From Bacillota bacterium (lineage in GTDB: Bacteria > Bacillota > Clostridia > Acetivibrionales > DTU013), in contig JAEYON010000093.1 in NCBI GenBank assembly GCA_023411645.1, forward strand, positions 1 to 41,267: a DNA stretch of 41,267 bases. The letters are read 5' to 3'. A program made the translations under genes and the position numbers. The notes under the pieces were generated by a model, which worked only from the letters and a program-made list of their open reading frames with translations, was not told where the DNA came from and searched no databases. Shown here piece by piece: positions 1 through 7,256 of the stretch. The stretch's first letter is position 1; each line of letters starts with the position of its first letter.

Positions 1-153
1 TCCACAGTCAATTCAATCCTCCGCATCCATTCCACCCCATATTTTTGACATGAGGTTATTATATACCACATCCAGGTGAGACAAAATCACTGACGGGTTA
101 TTAAGACAATATCAAAAACGGATCACATATTTTCCGAATAGATTTTTTTGGTG

Positions 154-183
154 TTGACAAACACAGGTGATTGCTATTATAAT
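154..183 (+). promoter_or_regulatory. sigma-A promoter of tRNA-Lys
   Basis: The -35 box TTGACA (154-159) and -10 box TATAAT (178-183) both match the consensus and are separated by 18 bases. The tRNA begins about 20 bases further on. Nothing recognisable was found in bases 1-150. Confidence 0.85.
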
Positions 184-202
184 GGGTAAGTGCCTAAAAC
201 AC

Positions 203-278
203 GCGCCATTAGCTCAGTTGGTAGAGCACCTGACTCTTAATCAGGGTGTCCCGGGTTCGAATCCCTGATGGCGCACCA
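203..278 (+). tRNA. tRNA-Lys (anticodon CTT)
   Basis: A 76-nt cloverleaf with acceptor arms GCGCCAT and ATGGCGC, a D-arm (AGCTC...GAGC), an anticodon stem CTGA/TCAG around loop CTCTTAA (anticodon CTT, reading AAG), a T-arm with GGTTCGAATCC, and an encoded CCA end. It is a single-gene unit with its own promoter and terminator. Confidence 0.96.
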
Positions 279-290
279 CAGAAATACAAA

Positions 291-323
291 GCCTCCAGGA
301 TTTATATCTGGAGGCTGTTTTTT
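291..323 (+). terminator. Rho-independent terminator of tRNA-Lys
   Basis: An 8-bp stem GCCTCCAG/CTGGAGGC (291-298 with 308-315) is followed by a TGTTTTTT run. It lies 12 bases after the tRNA CCA end. Confidence 0.88.
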
Positions 324-414
324 ACATTCAGCTATTTTTCAACCCGGATGAATTGATCTCCCTCAGGAAACGAGTAAAAATGCAAAAAAATTGAGAAAAG
401 AGAGGTAAACAAAA

Positions 415-876
415 ATGGCAGGAATTTTGGAAACAAATGTACTTACCCAGGTTGGCTTTATTGTAAAGGACATCGAAGAATCAAAGAAAAAATTTGCTGA
501 ATTCTTCGGTGTTAAAGTACCCATGCATATCGACGGCGGTAAATATGAAGTTACCGGCACAAAGGTAATGGGCGAACCTGCGCCTGACGCTAATTGTTAT
601 ATGGCTTTTTTTGATGCAGGCCCAAACATTCAGATAGAGCTAATCCAGCCAAATGGCGTTAAAAGCACCTGGCAGGGTTTTCTCGACGAACATGGAGAAG
701 GGATACATCACATTGCTTTTCAAATCAAGGGAATGGACAGCAAGGTTCTTTTATGTGAAAATTTCGGCATGAAGTGCTTACAGCGCGGCAAATACAGCGA
801 TGGCAGCGGCGAATACACCTATATGGATGCTAAGAATGACCTGAAGTGTATTATTGAGCTGCTTGAAAGCTTTTAG
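415..876 (+). CDS. VOC-family (glyoxalase/methylmalonyl-CoA epimerase-like) protein
   Basis: A 153-residue single-domain vicinal-oxygen-chelate protein. The two beta-alpha-beta-beta-beta halves are visible: TQVGFIVKDIEESKKKF near the N-terminus and GIHHIAFQIKGMD in the second half, with acidic candidates in IELIQP and IIELLE. Family members bind a divalent metal and act as epimerases, glyoxalases or dioxygenases. The first metal position, usually His, appears to be Gln here (TQVG), so a standard metal site is not certain and the substrate is unknown. The ATG follows an AGAGAGG ribosome binding site. It stands alone between tRNA-Lys and the agr locus, and the context gives no pathway. Confidence 0.8.
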   Translation: MAGILETNVLTQVGFIVKDIEESKKKFAEFFGVKVPMHIDGGKYEVTGTKVMGEPAPDANCYMAFFDAGPNIQIELIQPNGVKSTWQGFLDEHGEGIHHIAFQIKGMDSKVLLCENFGMKCLQRGKYSDGSGEYTYMDAKNDLKCIIELLESF

Positions 877-933
877 CGGATAATTTGGCTGCAGGGCCAA
901 CATGGCCTGTTACAATGCTGAATATCGGCGACC

Positions 934-1010
934 TTTTGTGTCACCATTTGACACCGTGTCACAAAACACAGCAAAATCCACTTTTCATTTAATGAATACA
1001 ATAGTATACT
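934..1010 (+). promoter_or_regulatory. Upstream region of agrA: repeat cluster and candidate promoter
   Basis: The 245-base gap 877-1121 holds no convincing gene. GTGTCAC occurs twice in direct orientation (938-944 and 956-962). TTTTGTG (934-940) and CACAAAA (960-966) form an inverted pair around it, with GTGTC/GACAC nested inside. Downstream, TTTTCA (982-987) and TATACT (1005-1010) are spaced 17 bases apart and are the best promoter candidate for agrA. TTGACA at 948-953 lacks a good -10 box. A regulator binding here is inferred, not shown. Confidence 0.4.
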
Positions 1011-1121
1011 ATATCTGTTGTTTTACTCCATATGTTGCCGCCGCTATTATTACATTATACTTACTCAGGAGAAACGCTGATTTACATTATAGATAATCCG
1101 CCTTTATTAAGGGGTGATGGA

Positions 1122-1841
1122 ATGCTATCAATTGCAATTCTTGACGATAATATCATGTTGCTTGAAGAATATGAACAGCTCCTTCCGGCATGGTTTAAAA
1201 AAAATGATATCAGAGGTCAAATTGTTGTAGCGACAACTGACTACAGGGAATTTATACGTGTAGTACGTGAGAAGTCTGTAAATGTTTGTATTATTGACAT
1301 CAACTTGAGGTCAGAAGTGAATGGCATGTATATTGCAAAATGCCTGCGCAAGGAAAAGGTGAAGGCTGAGATCATCTTCTGTACCGGGATGCTTGAATAC
1401 ATGCATCAGGCTTTTGACGTAAATGCGTATCATTTCATTGTCAAGCCGGTAACCCGAAATTTAGAAAAATGCTTGGTCAAGCTGAACAAGGAAATTGAGG
1501 AGCGAGAAAATTGCAAAGACATTATTGAAATCAAATCAGGATCCCGCGTTTATTATATTCCCATTGACTCTATTTCCCACATTTTACGCGAAGGTACAAA
1601 ATCGATCATATATGCAAATAACCGTATTATTGAAGTATATGACAGTCTTGAATCATTGATTTCCCAATTGAAAGACGCAAGATTTATCAGATGTCACAGA
1701 GCTATAATAATAAATAAAGATTATTTGGATTATGTCGATAAAAAGAAAAAGGATATTGTATTGACCAACGGATTTATCTGTAAACTCGGTTCTACTTTCA
1801 ATCCTCTTTTTATCAGTTATGAAAGGAAACAACCTATATGA
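1122..1841 (+). CDS. agrA: AgrA-like LytTR response regulator
   Basis: A 239-residue two-component response regulator. Residues 1-120 are a receiver domain with the acidic pair D8-D9, the likely phospho-acceptor D59 (VCIIDINL) and the conserved Lys of IVKPV. The C-terminal 100 residues are a LytTR DNA-binding domain (IEIKSGSRVYYIPIDSI ... FIRCHRAIIINKDYL). The ATG at 1122 is preferred over one 90 bases upstream because AAGGGGTGATGG directly precedes it and MLSIAILDDN is the normal receiver N-terminus. The gene overlaps the sensor kinase by four bases (ATGA), so the two are translationally coupled. With agrB and agrD next door it is the probable transcription activator of the peptide quorum-sensing circuit. 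Confidence 0.9.
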   Translation: MLSIAILDDNIMLLEEYEQLLPAWFKKNDIRGQIVVATTDYREFIRVVREKSVNVCIIDINLRSEVNGMYIAKCLRKEKVKAEIIFCTGMLEYMHQAFDVNAYHFIVKPVTRNLEKCLVKLNKEIEERENCKDIIEIKSGSRVYYIPIDSISHILREGTKSIIYANNRIIEVYDSLESLISQLKDARFIRCHRAIIINKDYLDYVDKKKKDIVLTNGFICKLGSTFNPLFISYERKQPI

Positions 1842-3121
1842 CCATAGAAATGATTATTAATACTATATCCGCATTGTTAGGGGCTTTGCTGATTATTTTT
1901 TTCTTTCATTCGATATTCGAACTTCATATGAAAACGAAAAATAAATTGATATTTATAGCTTCATTCAGCCTGATAAACGGTATTGCTTCCACATTAATGA
2001 CCTCTATTGCTTTTAAGCCGATCTTTCTGTTGATGTTAAGCATCATATTAATTAAAATATTTCTTAAGGTTCCACTGGTTCAATCATTTATCTCCTTTGC
2101 TTTATACACGATTGGACTTGCCGTAGGTAACGCACTTCTGTCGATAATAGCTAGTTATATTTTGAACGATATTTTGAAAGACTCTTTTCAAACTAACATT
2201 ATTTTAATGATACTGGGAAATTTATTCTCGAACACATCTGCATTTTTGTTATTTTTAATGATCAAACCATTCAAGTACTTTGTCAGAGCAGCTAACCGTA
2301 ATAAATTCCTGTATATATTGACAGCCTTCACCTTGATAGTAATAGCCTCCTCCTTTGCATTACACTACTATATGAATGTGTTTAGTTTTACTGCCTATCT
2401 GGTTACTTCAATCATTATACTGTCATATTGTATATTCACTGTTCTTGTCTGGTTCAGCACTCTTCGCAAGACAATTAGCGAGGAAGAGATTGCTCATCAG
2501 AAGTTTTACAATGAGTCGCTTCATGGTACTCTGTTTGAGCTTCGTAGATTCAAGCATGACTGGGGCAACAATATGACGGTAATTTACTCCATGCTGAAAA
2601 TGGATAAGATCAGTGAGTTGAAGCAATATGTATCTGAACTTATAGTCCAGAATAATGAACATAAAAGCACGGAAATATTCAACATTAAAAATGCCGGCCT
2701 TTTTGGGATCATTTCATCAAAAATTAACCAAGCTTATGAAATAGGTGTAAATATCGAGCTGAATGTCATCGGAGAAATAGAAAACATACCCGGTGTGAAA
2801 ATTTCGGAATTGTGTGAGATCCTAGGTATTTTTCTGGACAACGCGATCGAAGAAGCCGGAAAAAATGATAATTTTGTCAGCGTTAAGCTCCAAAGGACCG
2901 ATAGATATATTGAACTTTCCGTATCAAACAAATGCCTTGAGGCTCCCGATATGCGGATGATCGGCAAGGAAGGATACTCAACTAAGGGTGAAAACAGAGG
3001 AATAGGACTGGCGATTGCTAAAAAAATTATTGGTAGATATAGAAATATTCTTCATCTCACAAGCTATGAAGAAAATGTATTTACACAAACCATAGAGATA
3101 GTAGATGGAAAGGGGTTATAA
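1838..3121 (+). CDS. agrC: AgrC-like peptide-sensing histidine kinase (HPK10, GHKL)
   Basis: A 427-residue membrane sensor kinase. The first 200 residues are hydrophobic with six or seven predicted membrane helices, which is the AgrC architecture for sensing a cyclic peptide. A linker (RKTISEEEIAHQKFYNESL) leads to the phospho-acceptor motif FELRRFKHDWGNN with H240. The C-terminal GHKL ATPase shows the N box (EILGIFLDNAIEEA) and a G box (GENRGIGLAIAK). The start overlaps the agrA stop. The stop codon lies inside a short hairpin nine bases from the stop of agrD on the opposite strand. Partner genes agrB and agrD support the assignment. Confidence 0.9.
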   Translation: MTIEMIINTISALLGALLIIFFFHSIFELHMKTKNKLIFIASFSLINGIASTLMTSIAFKPIFLLMLSIILIKIFLKVPLVQSFISFALYTIGLAVGNALLSIIASYILNDILKDSFQTNIILMILGNLFSNTSAFLLFLMIKPFKYFVRAANRNKFLYILTAFTLIVIASSFALHYYMNVFSFTAYLVTSIIILSYCIFTVLVWFSTLRKTISEEEIAHQKFYNESLHGTLFELRRFKHDWGNNMTVIYSMLKMDKISELKQYVSELIVQNNEHKSTEIFNIKNAGLFGIISSKINQAYEIGVNIELNVIGEIENIPGVKISELCEILGIFLDNAIEEAGKNDNFVSVKLQRTDRYIELSVSNKCLEAPDMRMIGKEGYSTKGENRGIGLAIAKKIIGRYRNILHLTSYEENVFTQTIEIVDGKGL

Positions 3122-3126
3122 ACCCC
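3112..3126. terminator. Small hairpin between convergent agrC and agrD
   Basis: GGGGTT (3112-3117) pairs with AACCCC (3121-3126) around a 3-base loop. It spans the agrC stop codon and ends 5 bases from the agrD stop on the other strand. There is no T-run, so termination is uncertain. Confidence 0.3.
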
Positions 3127-3130
3127 CTTC

Positions 3131-3274
3131 TCAGTCTTCTCTAATGAGAGCCTTCGGGCACTCTCTCTGATGCAGGGTCCAAAACCAACAGCCATATGCG
3201 GAAACAGTAGATGCCAGGAATACACCAACCATTGCTGCGGAACAAATGAGAACCTTCAGATAATTCTTTTTCAT
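3131..3274 (-). CDS. agrD: AgrD-like cyclic (thio)lactone autoinducer precursor
   Basis: A 47-residue peptide precursor. It has a basic amphipathic/hydrophobic leader (MKKNYLKVLICSAAMVGVFL), then STVSAYG, the core C29-W30-F31-W32-T33, and a charged tail ending PKALIRED. This three-part layout is that of AgrD. The core resembles the clostridial Cys-x-x-x-Thr thiolactone pattern, so the inferred signal is a ring of five residues closed between C29 and T33, with unknown N-terminal extension. The ATG at 3274 overlaps the agrB stop by four bases and is preceded by GAGGAGG. A longer frame upstream is only the 3' end of agrB read in another phase. Confidence 0.88.
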   Translation of the reverse strand: MKKNYLKVLICSAAMVGVFLASTVSAYGCWFWTLHQRECPKALIRED

Positions 3275-3873
3275 ACCGACGCCTCCTCTCTTCCATACTT
3301 GTTTTTGGTTATTTTGTATGCCACCGGTGTCATTAATACTGCCTGGATAAAGCATGTAAAAAGAATGATATTTGACCAAAGAGCATCTAAAAAATACGCT
3401 GCGGCAAAGAGGATTGCCAGAAGAATAAAGCCGCCTGTTCTAAGCTGCTTTCGCTGCTTCTTGGACTTCACAGGCTTCTGTGGCATATCCGCAGGAGCAT
3501 ATTTGTATGCTGTGAAATATGAGAACGGTACAATAATAAGCATTAGCCAGCTCCTGTCAATCTGTGAGATAAAAGATAATGCCAGTACGCAAACAACAAT
3601 AGCAAAGTGAGTAATAACGCAGCTTAGATGTGTCTTTGCATGAAGCCCTCCGAGAAATGTCCTCTGGATGCCATATATTATAATGACGCCAAGCACCTGA
3701 GGAATAATACGTAATACAGCGGCAATAATAAGCAGCAAGCTGATTTTGACAATCTCCGAAACGGTCATATAAATACCGTATTCAATGACCTCGCGCCGCC
3801 CGGGATCAACATCCGGCAGGGTCTCATAGATGAGATCCGTTATATAATTACTAATTTTATCGAACATTGTCAT
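3271..3873 (-). CDS. agrB: AgrB peptide-processing membrane protease
   Basis: A 200-residue integral membrane cysteine endopeptidase that cleaves the AgrD tail and helps form the thiolactone. It has several hydrophobic helices (IVKISLLLIIAAVL, VLGVIIIYGI, FAIVVCVLALSFI and more). The catalytic pair sits in FLGGLHAKTHLSC as H78 and C85, the spacing known for staphylococcal AgrB. The ATG at 3873 is placed after AAGGACAGG. A GTG one codon earlier and an ATG two codons later are alternatives. The gene overlaps agrD and forms the signal-production arm, transcribed toward the agrA-agrC sensing arm. Confidence 0.93.
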   Translation of the reverse strand: MTMFDKISNYITDLIYETLPDVDPGRREVIEYGIYMTVSEIVKISLLLIIAAVLRIIPQVLGVIIIYGIQRTFLGGLHAKTHLSCVITHFAIVVCVLALSFISQIDRSWLMLIIVPFSYFTAYKYAPADMPQKPVKSKKQRKQLRTGGFILLAILFAAAYFLDALWSNIILFTCFIQAVLMTPVAYKITKNKYGREEASV

Positions 3874-3935
3874 CACCTGTCCTTATTATAGTATTTTTTG
3901 CGCAATCTTTACTCTATATTTATTAAACTAATTAA

Positions 3936-4032
3936 ATTAACTGTCGAATATACTTTTTTCTTCGTTTAATAAATAATCCCGGCAACTTCAATTGGGAAAT
4001 AATCGGTCCGGTTGACAATGTTCTCAGTTGAT
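3936..4032. promoter_or_regulatory. Possible LytTR (AgrA) binding half-sites upstream of agrB
   Basis: Two 9-mers fit the LytTR-type pattern [TA][AC][CA]GTTN[AG][TG]: ACAGTTAAT on - (3944 to 3936, about 65 bases before agrB) and TCAGTTGAT on + (4024-4032). Classical AgrA sites are direct repeats about 21 bases apart. No such second copy is visible, so this is weak. A TATAAT on - (3890 to 3885) is too close to the agrB start to be an obvious -10. Confidence 0.25.
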
Positions 4033-4070
4033 GATATTTTATTTCCAATAACGTTTTTGTGAGGTTTACC

Positions 4071-4310
4071 ATGTTGTTCGAATTAACTGAATGCACAGTA
4101 CTGATGCTAAAAGTGATCTATGACATGTACCTAGGACAAAAAATCAGTTTTAATGAATTTCATTCTTTCACGGAGACAAAACTACAGTTCTTATCAGAAA
4201 ACATTGGTTTGATTGATTCAGAGGCTGATAAAGAAAAAGCGTACGATATTATTCACAAGTGTAATTCTCTCATTTCGGAGGAATGCACCAATATGGTTTT
4301 TCTGCAATAG
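4071..4310 (+). CDS. Small protein of unknown function
   Basis: A 79-residue protein (MLFELTECTVLMLKVIYDMYLG ... CTNMVFLQ) that I do not recognise. It is predicted largely helical and mildly acidic, with no signal peptide and three cysteines not arranged as a metal motif. The ATG at 4071 is chosen because GAGG sits six bases upstream; a GTG at 4059 lies within that binding site. It is divergent from agrB and convergent with murG (five bases between stops). Its ribosome binding site and coding-like composition argue that it is real. Confidence 0.6.
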   Translation: MLFELTECTVLMLKVIYDMYLGQKISFNEFHSFTETKLQFLSENIGLIDSEADKEKAYDIIHKCNSLISEECTNMVFLQ

Positions 4311-4315
4311 TACTG

Positions 4316-5383
4316 CTATTTTTCTGCAGCCTTATCCAAAATTTTTATAATGGCACCTATGCTGTTATCATGTTTATTATGCTCCATTGCAGTTACAAAT
4401 TTATTTGACGATGAATGCAAATCTCTAATTGACGTGATCAAGGCTGAGGAATTTAAACTTTCTTCCTGTAATACCATGCTGAATCCCTGTTTTTCAAAGG
4501 AAGCCGCATTCAAGATCTGGTCACCTCTGCTCGCTGCTTTTGATAGAGGAATAAGAAGATTTGGCTTCTTTAGTGTAAGCAGTTCAAAAAGCACAGTTGC
4601 GCCGGCTCTCGATACAACAATATCCGCAAGTGCAAAAATATGCGGCTGTTCCTCACTGATATATTCAAACTGTTTATATCCCTTTTTATTTTCAAGCTCC
4701 TGTCGGATATTTCCCTTGCCGCAGATATGACAGACATTAAAATCTTTCAGCAGATCATTGAGAATATCTCTAATCATTCCGTTTATTTTTTCAGAGCCCT
4801 GACTGCCTCCGATGACCATGATCACAGGTTTTTTATCTGTAAAGCCGCAAATACGCTTTCCTATGAGCCGATCTCCCGCCAAGAGCTCCTCCCTTATCGG
4901 AATACCGGTTTTGATTCCCTTTTTCTCCGGGATATGAGGCGCAGATTCAGGAAAGGTGTAGCAAACTGTTTTTGCAAACGGGATGGAAAGCTTGTTGGTC
5001 AGGCCGGGAGTCATATCAGACTCATGAATGACGGCAGGAATCCTTCTGAGCCATGCCGCCCAAACAACAGGGCAAGAAACAAAGCCTCCCTTGCTGAAGA
5101 CAACGTCCGGCTTGAGTTTTCCAAGCAGAGAATATGCCTGGCGCAATCCGCCAAGCACTCTGAAAGCATCTGTGAAGTTTTTCGGATCAAAGTATCTGCG
5201 AAGCTTTCCAGTACTGATCGAATGATATGGAATCCCCTCTCCTTCGATCAACTGCTTCTCAATCCCGTCCCGCGACCCAATATAATGAATCATATATCCG
5301 GCTCGTTTTATTGCTGGTATCAAAGCAATATTGGGCGTTACATGTCCCGATGATCCTCCGCCTGTAAGCACGATTGTTTTCAT
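4316..5383 (-). CDS. murG: MurG-type UDP-GlcNAc:lipid I N-acetylglucosaminyltransferase
   Basis: A 355-residue GT28 glycosyltransferase. MurG adds GlcNAc to undecaprenyl-pyrophosphoryl-MurNAc-pentapeptide (lipid I) on the inner face of the membrane to give lipid II. Visible motifs: the glycine loop TGGGSSGHV at residues 7-15, SKGGFVS, IHESDMTPGLTNK, IGGSQGSEKIN and the donor-site region SRAGATVLFELLTLKKPNLLIPL. The segment SKAASRGDQILNA replaces the more usual AADDHQ-type segment, as in a Bacillus/Clostridium MurG subgroup often present as a second copy. It is not in a cell-wall gene cluster here but last in a run after the phosphate genes, 35 bases behind the PhoU-like gene. Confidence 0.9.
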   Translation of the reverse strand: MKTIVLTGGGSSGHVTPNIALIPAIKRAGYMIHYIGSRDGIEKQLIEGEGIPYHSISTGKLRRYFDPKNFTDAFRVLGGLRQAYSLLGKLKPDVVFSKGGFVSCPVVWAAWLRRIPAVIHESDMTPGLTNKLSIPFAKTVCYTFPESAPHIPEKKGIKTGIPIREELLAGDRLIGKRICGFTDKKPVIMVIGGSQGSEKINGMIRDILNDLLKDFNVCHICGKGNIRQELENKKGYKQFEYISEEQPHIFALADIVVSRAGATVLFELLTLKKPNLLIPLSKAASRGDQILNAASFEKQGFSMVLQEESLNSSALITSIRDLHSSSNKFVTAMEHNKHDNSIGAIIKILDKAAEK

Positions 5384-5418
5384 TGGTCCACCCCATTTAA
5401 AGCTCAGTTCAGATCCGT

Positions 5419-6042
5419 TTATGAATTCTTCATAATAACGTTCTCGATGACATTGGCGACATCCTCACAGGCATCGCAGCATTTCTCAAGATAATGATAT
5501 GTTGTATCCCATGCAACAAGCTCTTTATAATCCGTGCAATTTACATAAAGACTTCTTGTCGCTTCTGTGAAAAGAACATCGGCTACCTCTTCCAGCCTGT
5601 TTATTTCAATTACCAGATCATGCAGCTTGTGAGATTTGCGGAAGTTGTGAAACTCATCCAGAGCAGGCTTCAAAGAGTTGCAGCATTTCACTATAACATC
5701 TGTCATCTTCAAAGCATGTTCTGTAACCAGCCGAATATTATACATATACATCCGCATAAGGACGTCTTCGATCGTATCTGTTACCGTATCGATTGCATTT
5801 GCCATTTCCATGATATCCTCACGTTCAATTGGCGTGATAAACTCACGTGCAAGCCGTCCAATCATCTTATGTCTTGCTTCGTCTCCACTGTGCTCTATCT
5901 CATGCATTTCATTCATTTTTTGCCGCAACGTCTCAGCATCGTAATTATTCATGATGTCATTTAGTAAATCTGCAGCTTTACAAGAGTATCCTACTAATTC
6001 AACAAACGTATCAAAATAGCTGTAATCTTTTTTGCGTGCCAT
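5419..6042 (-). CDS. DUF47 / PhoU-like phosphate transport accessory protein
   Basis: A 207-residue all-helical protein of the DUF47 family, related to PhoU. Metal-binding-type acidic helices are visible (EIEHSGDEARHKM, ANAIDTVTDTIEDVL, EINRLEEVADVLF, CCDACEDVANVIENV). These proteins are nearly always paired with Pit transporters and are thought to modulate them. Here it begins 36 bases after the pit stop, so the two are cotranscribed. The ATG follows GGATAAGTT, a weak ribosome binding site. Confidence 0.9.
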   Translation of the reverse strand: MARKKDYSYFDTFVELVGYSCKAADLLNDIMNNYDAETLRQKMNEMHEIEHSGDEARHKMIGRLAREFITPIEREDIMEMANAIDTVTDTIEDVLMRMYMYNIRLVTEHALKMTDVIVKCCNSLKPALDEFHNFRKSHKLHDLVIEINRLEEVADVLFTEATRSLYVNCTDYKELVAWDTTYHYLEKCCDACEDVANVIENVIMKNS

Positions 6043-6078
6043 AACTTATCCTTTCACATCAATTTTATTTCTTTCCCT

Positions 6079-7131
6079 TTAAAATATTCTCATAAATAAT
6101 AATGCCATTAAAAATCCAATAAGTCCACACCCCGGAAATGTAAGAATCCAAGCTGTTAACATTTCTTTAACTACACCCCAGTTCACTGAGCTAATCCGTC
6201 TTGCCGCCCCTACGCCCATTATTGCAGTAGTTTTTGTATGGGTTGTGCTGACCGGCAGTCCCAGCGTTGAAGCCAGGAACAGGCATACTACACCGGCCAG
6301 ATCAGCGGAAAATCCCTGATAAGTCTCAAACTTCACCATATCCATTCCTACAGACTTGATAATCCGCGTACCCCCAATAGATGTACCCAGTGCCATAACT
6401 ATAGAACAAAGTAGAATCAACCAAATTGGGAGAGTAAAATCAGGAACAGAGGATTGTCCCCTTGATAGAAAAACACCAAGAATAAACACGCCGATAAATT
6501 TCTGACCGTCCTGAGCTCCATGCATAAAAGCCATACCCGCAGCAGCTCCGATTTGCGCATATTTGAACGGGGTATGTGTCTTTCTTCTATCTACTTTCTT
6601 TAATATAAACTCTACTATCTTGACAATTAGCCACCCTGAAAAGGCTCCCAGTATTAACGATAAAAGCAAACCATATATGACCTTGACCCATTCACTGGGG
6701 TTAATTCCCCCTATTCCACCCTGCAAAGCGATGGCTGCGCCAGAAATTCCCGCGATTAACGCATGGCTTTCACTGGTTGGTATACCAAACCACCAAGCGG
6801 CAGTGGCCCATATTACGATTGCAAATAACGCTGCGCACAAAGCTACCAGCGCTTCACCACTATCGCCTCCGAAGTCTACCATTTTAAAAATGGTCTCAGC
6901 TACCAGTGTGTTAACCGACGACATAACAAAGATGCCCAAAAAATCAAAGACTGCAGCCATAATTATCGCGGTGCGAGGCCTCATGGACCGGGTAGATATA
7001 CAGGTCGCAATGGCATTAGGCGCATCTGTCCACCCATTCACCATCACAACGCCCAGTGTCAATAATACGGTAATAAGCAGCATAGGGTTTGAAATCAATT
7101 GCTGTAAAAAATCCACAAACGAAACAGTCAT
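6079..7131 (-). CDS. pit: PiT-family inorganic phosphate transporter
   Basis: A 350-residue Pho4/PiT membrane transporter, a cation-coupled phosphate symporter. It has about ten hydrophobic helices. The duplicated family signatures are present: GWTDAPNAIATCISTRSM at residues 33-50 and GLPVSTTHTKTTAIMGVG near the C-terminus, plus FGIPTSESHALIAGISGAA in the first half. The central hydrophilic segment (KKVDRRKTHTPF) is short, as in bacterial Pit. The downstream DUF47 gene supports the role. A weak promoter candidate lies in the 125-base gap behind hydG. Confidence 0.93.
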   Translation of the reverse strand: MTVSFVDFLQQLISNPMLLITVLLTLGVVMVNGWTDAPNAIATCISTRSMRPRTAIIMAAVFDFLGIFVMSSVNTLVAETIFKMVDFGGDSGEALVALCAALFAIVIWATAAWWFGIPTSESHALIAGISGAAIALQGGIGGINPSEWVKVIYGLLLSLILGAFSGWLIVKIVEFILKKVDRRKTHTPFKYAQIGAAAGMAFMHGAQDGQKFIGVFILGVFLSRGQSSVPDFTLPIWLILLCSIVMALGTSIGGTRIIKSVGMDMVKFETYQGFSADLAGVVCLFLASTLGLPVSTTHTKTTAIMGVGAARRISSVNWGVVKEMLTAWILTFPGCGLIGFLMALLFMRIF

Positions 7132-7205
7132 TATTCATCAACTTTCTCTTAAAATATTCTGTGCTCTTTTTATAGTTTGCTTATTTCTCATTTTCAAACG
7201 TTCTT

Positions 7206-7234
7206 AGCATACCATTTTTTTGCTTGTCGCACAA
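7206..7234 (-). promoter_or_regulatory. Candidate promoter of pit-DUF47
   Basis: TTGTGC (7234 to 7229) and TATGCT (7211 to 7206) are spaced 17 bases in the gap between hydG and pit. The match is moderate, but the gap is large compared with others in this run. Confidence 0.35.
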
Positions 7235-7256
7235 TAGCGAAAAACAACAGAAAATT

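Noticed and set aside
902..1096. 64-codon frame before agrA
   Set aside because: No ribosome binding site, overlaps the repeat cluster and promoter of agrA, and the composition is not coding-like.
3170..3610. Plus-strand frame of 146 codons opposite agrD and agrB
   Set aside because: It is antisense to two well-supported overlapping genes and has no ribosome binding site or recognisable protein.
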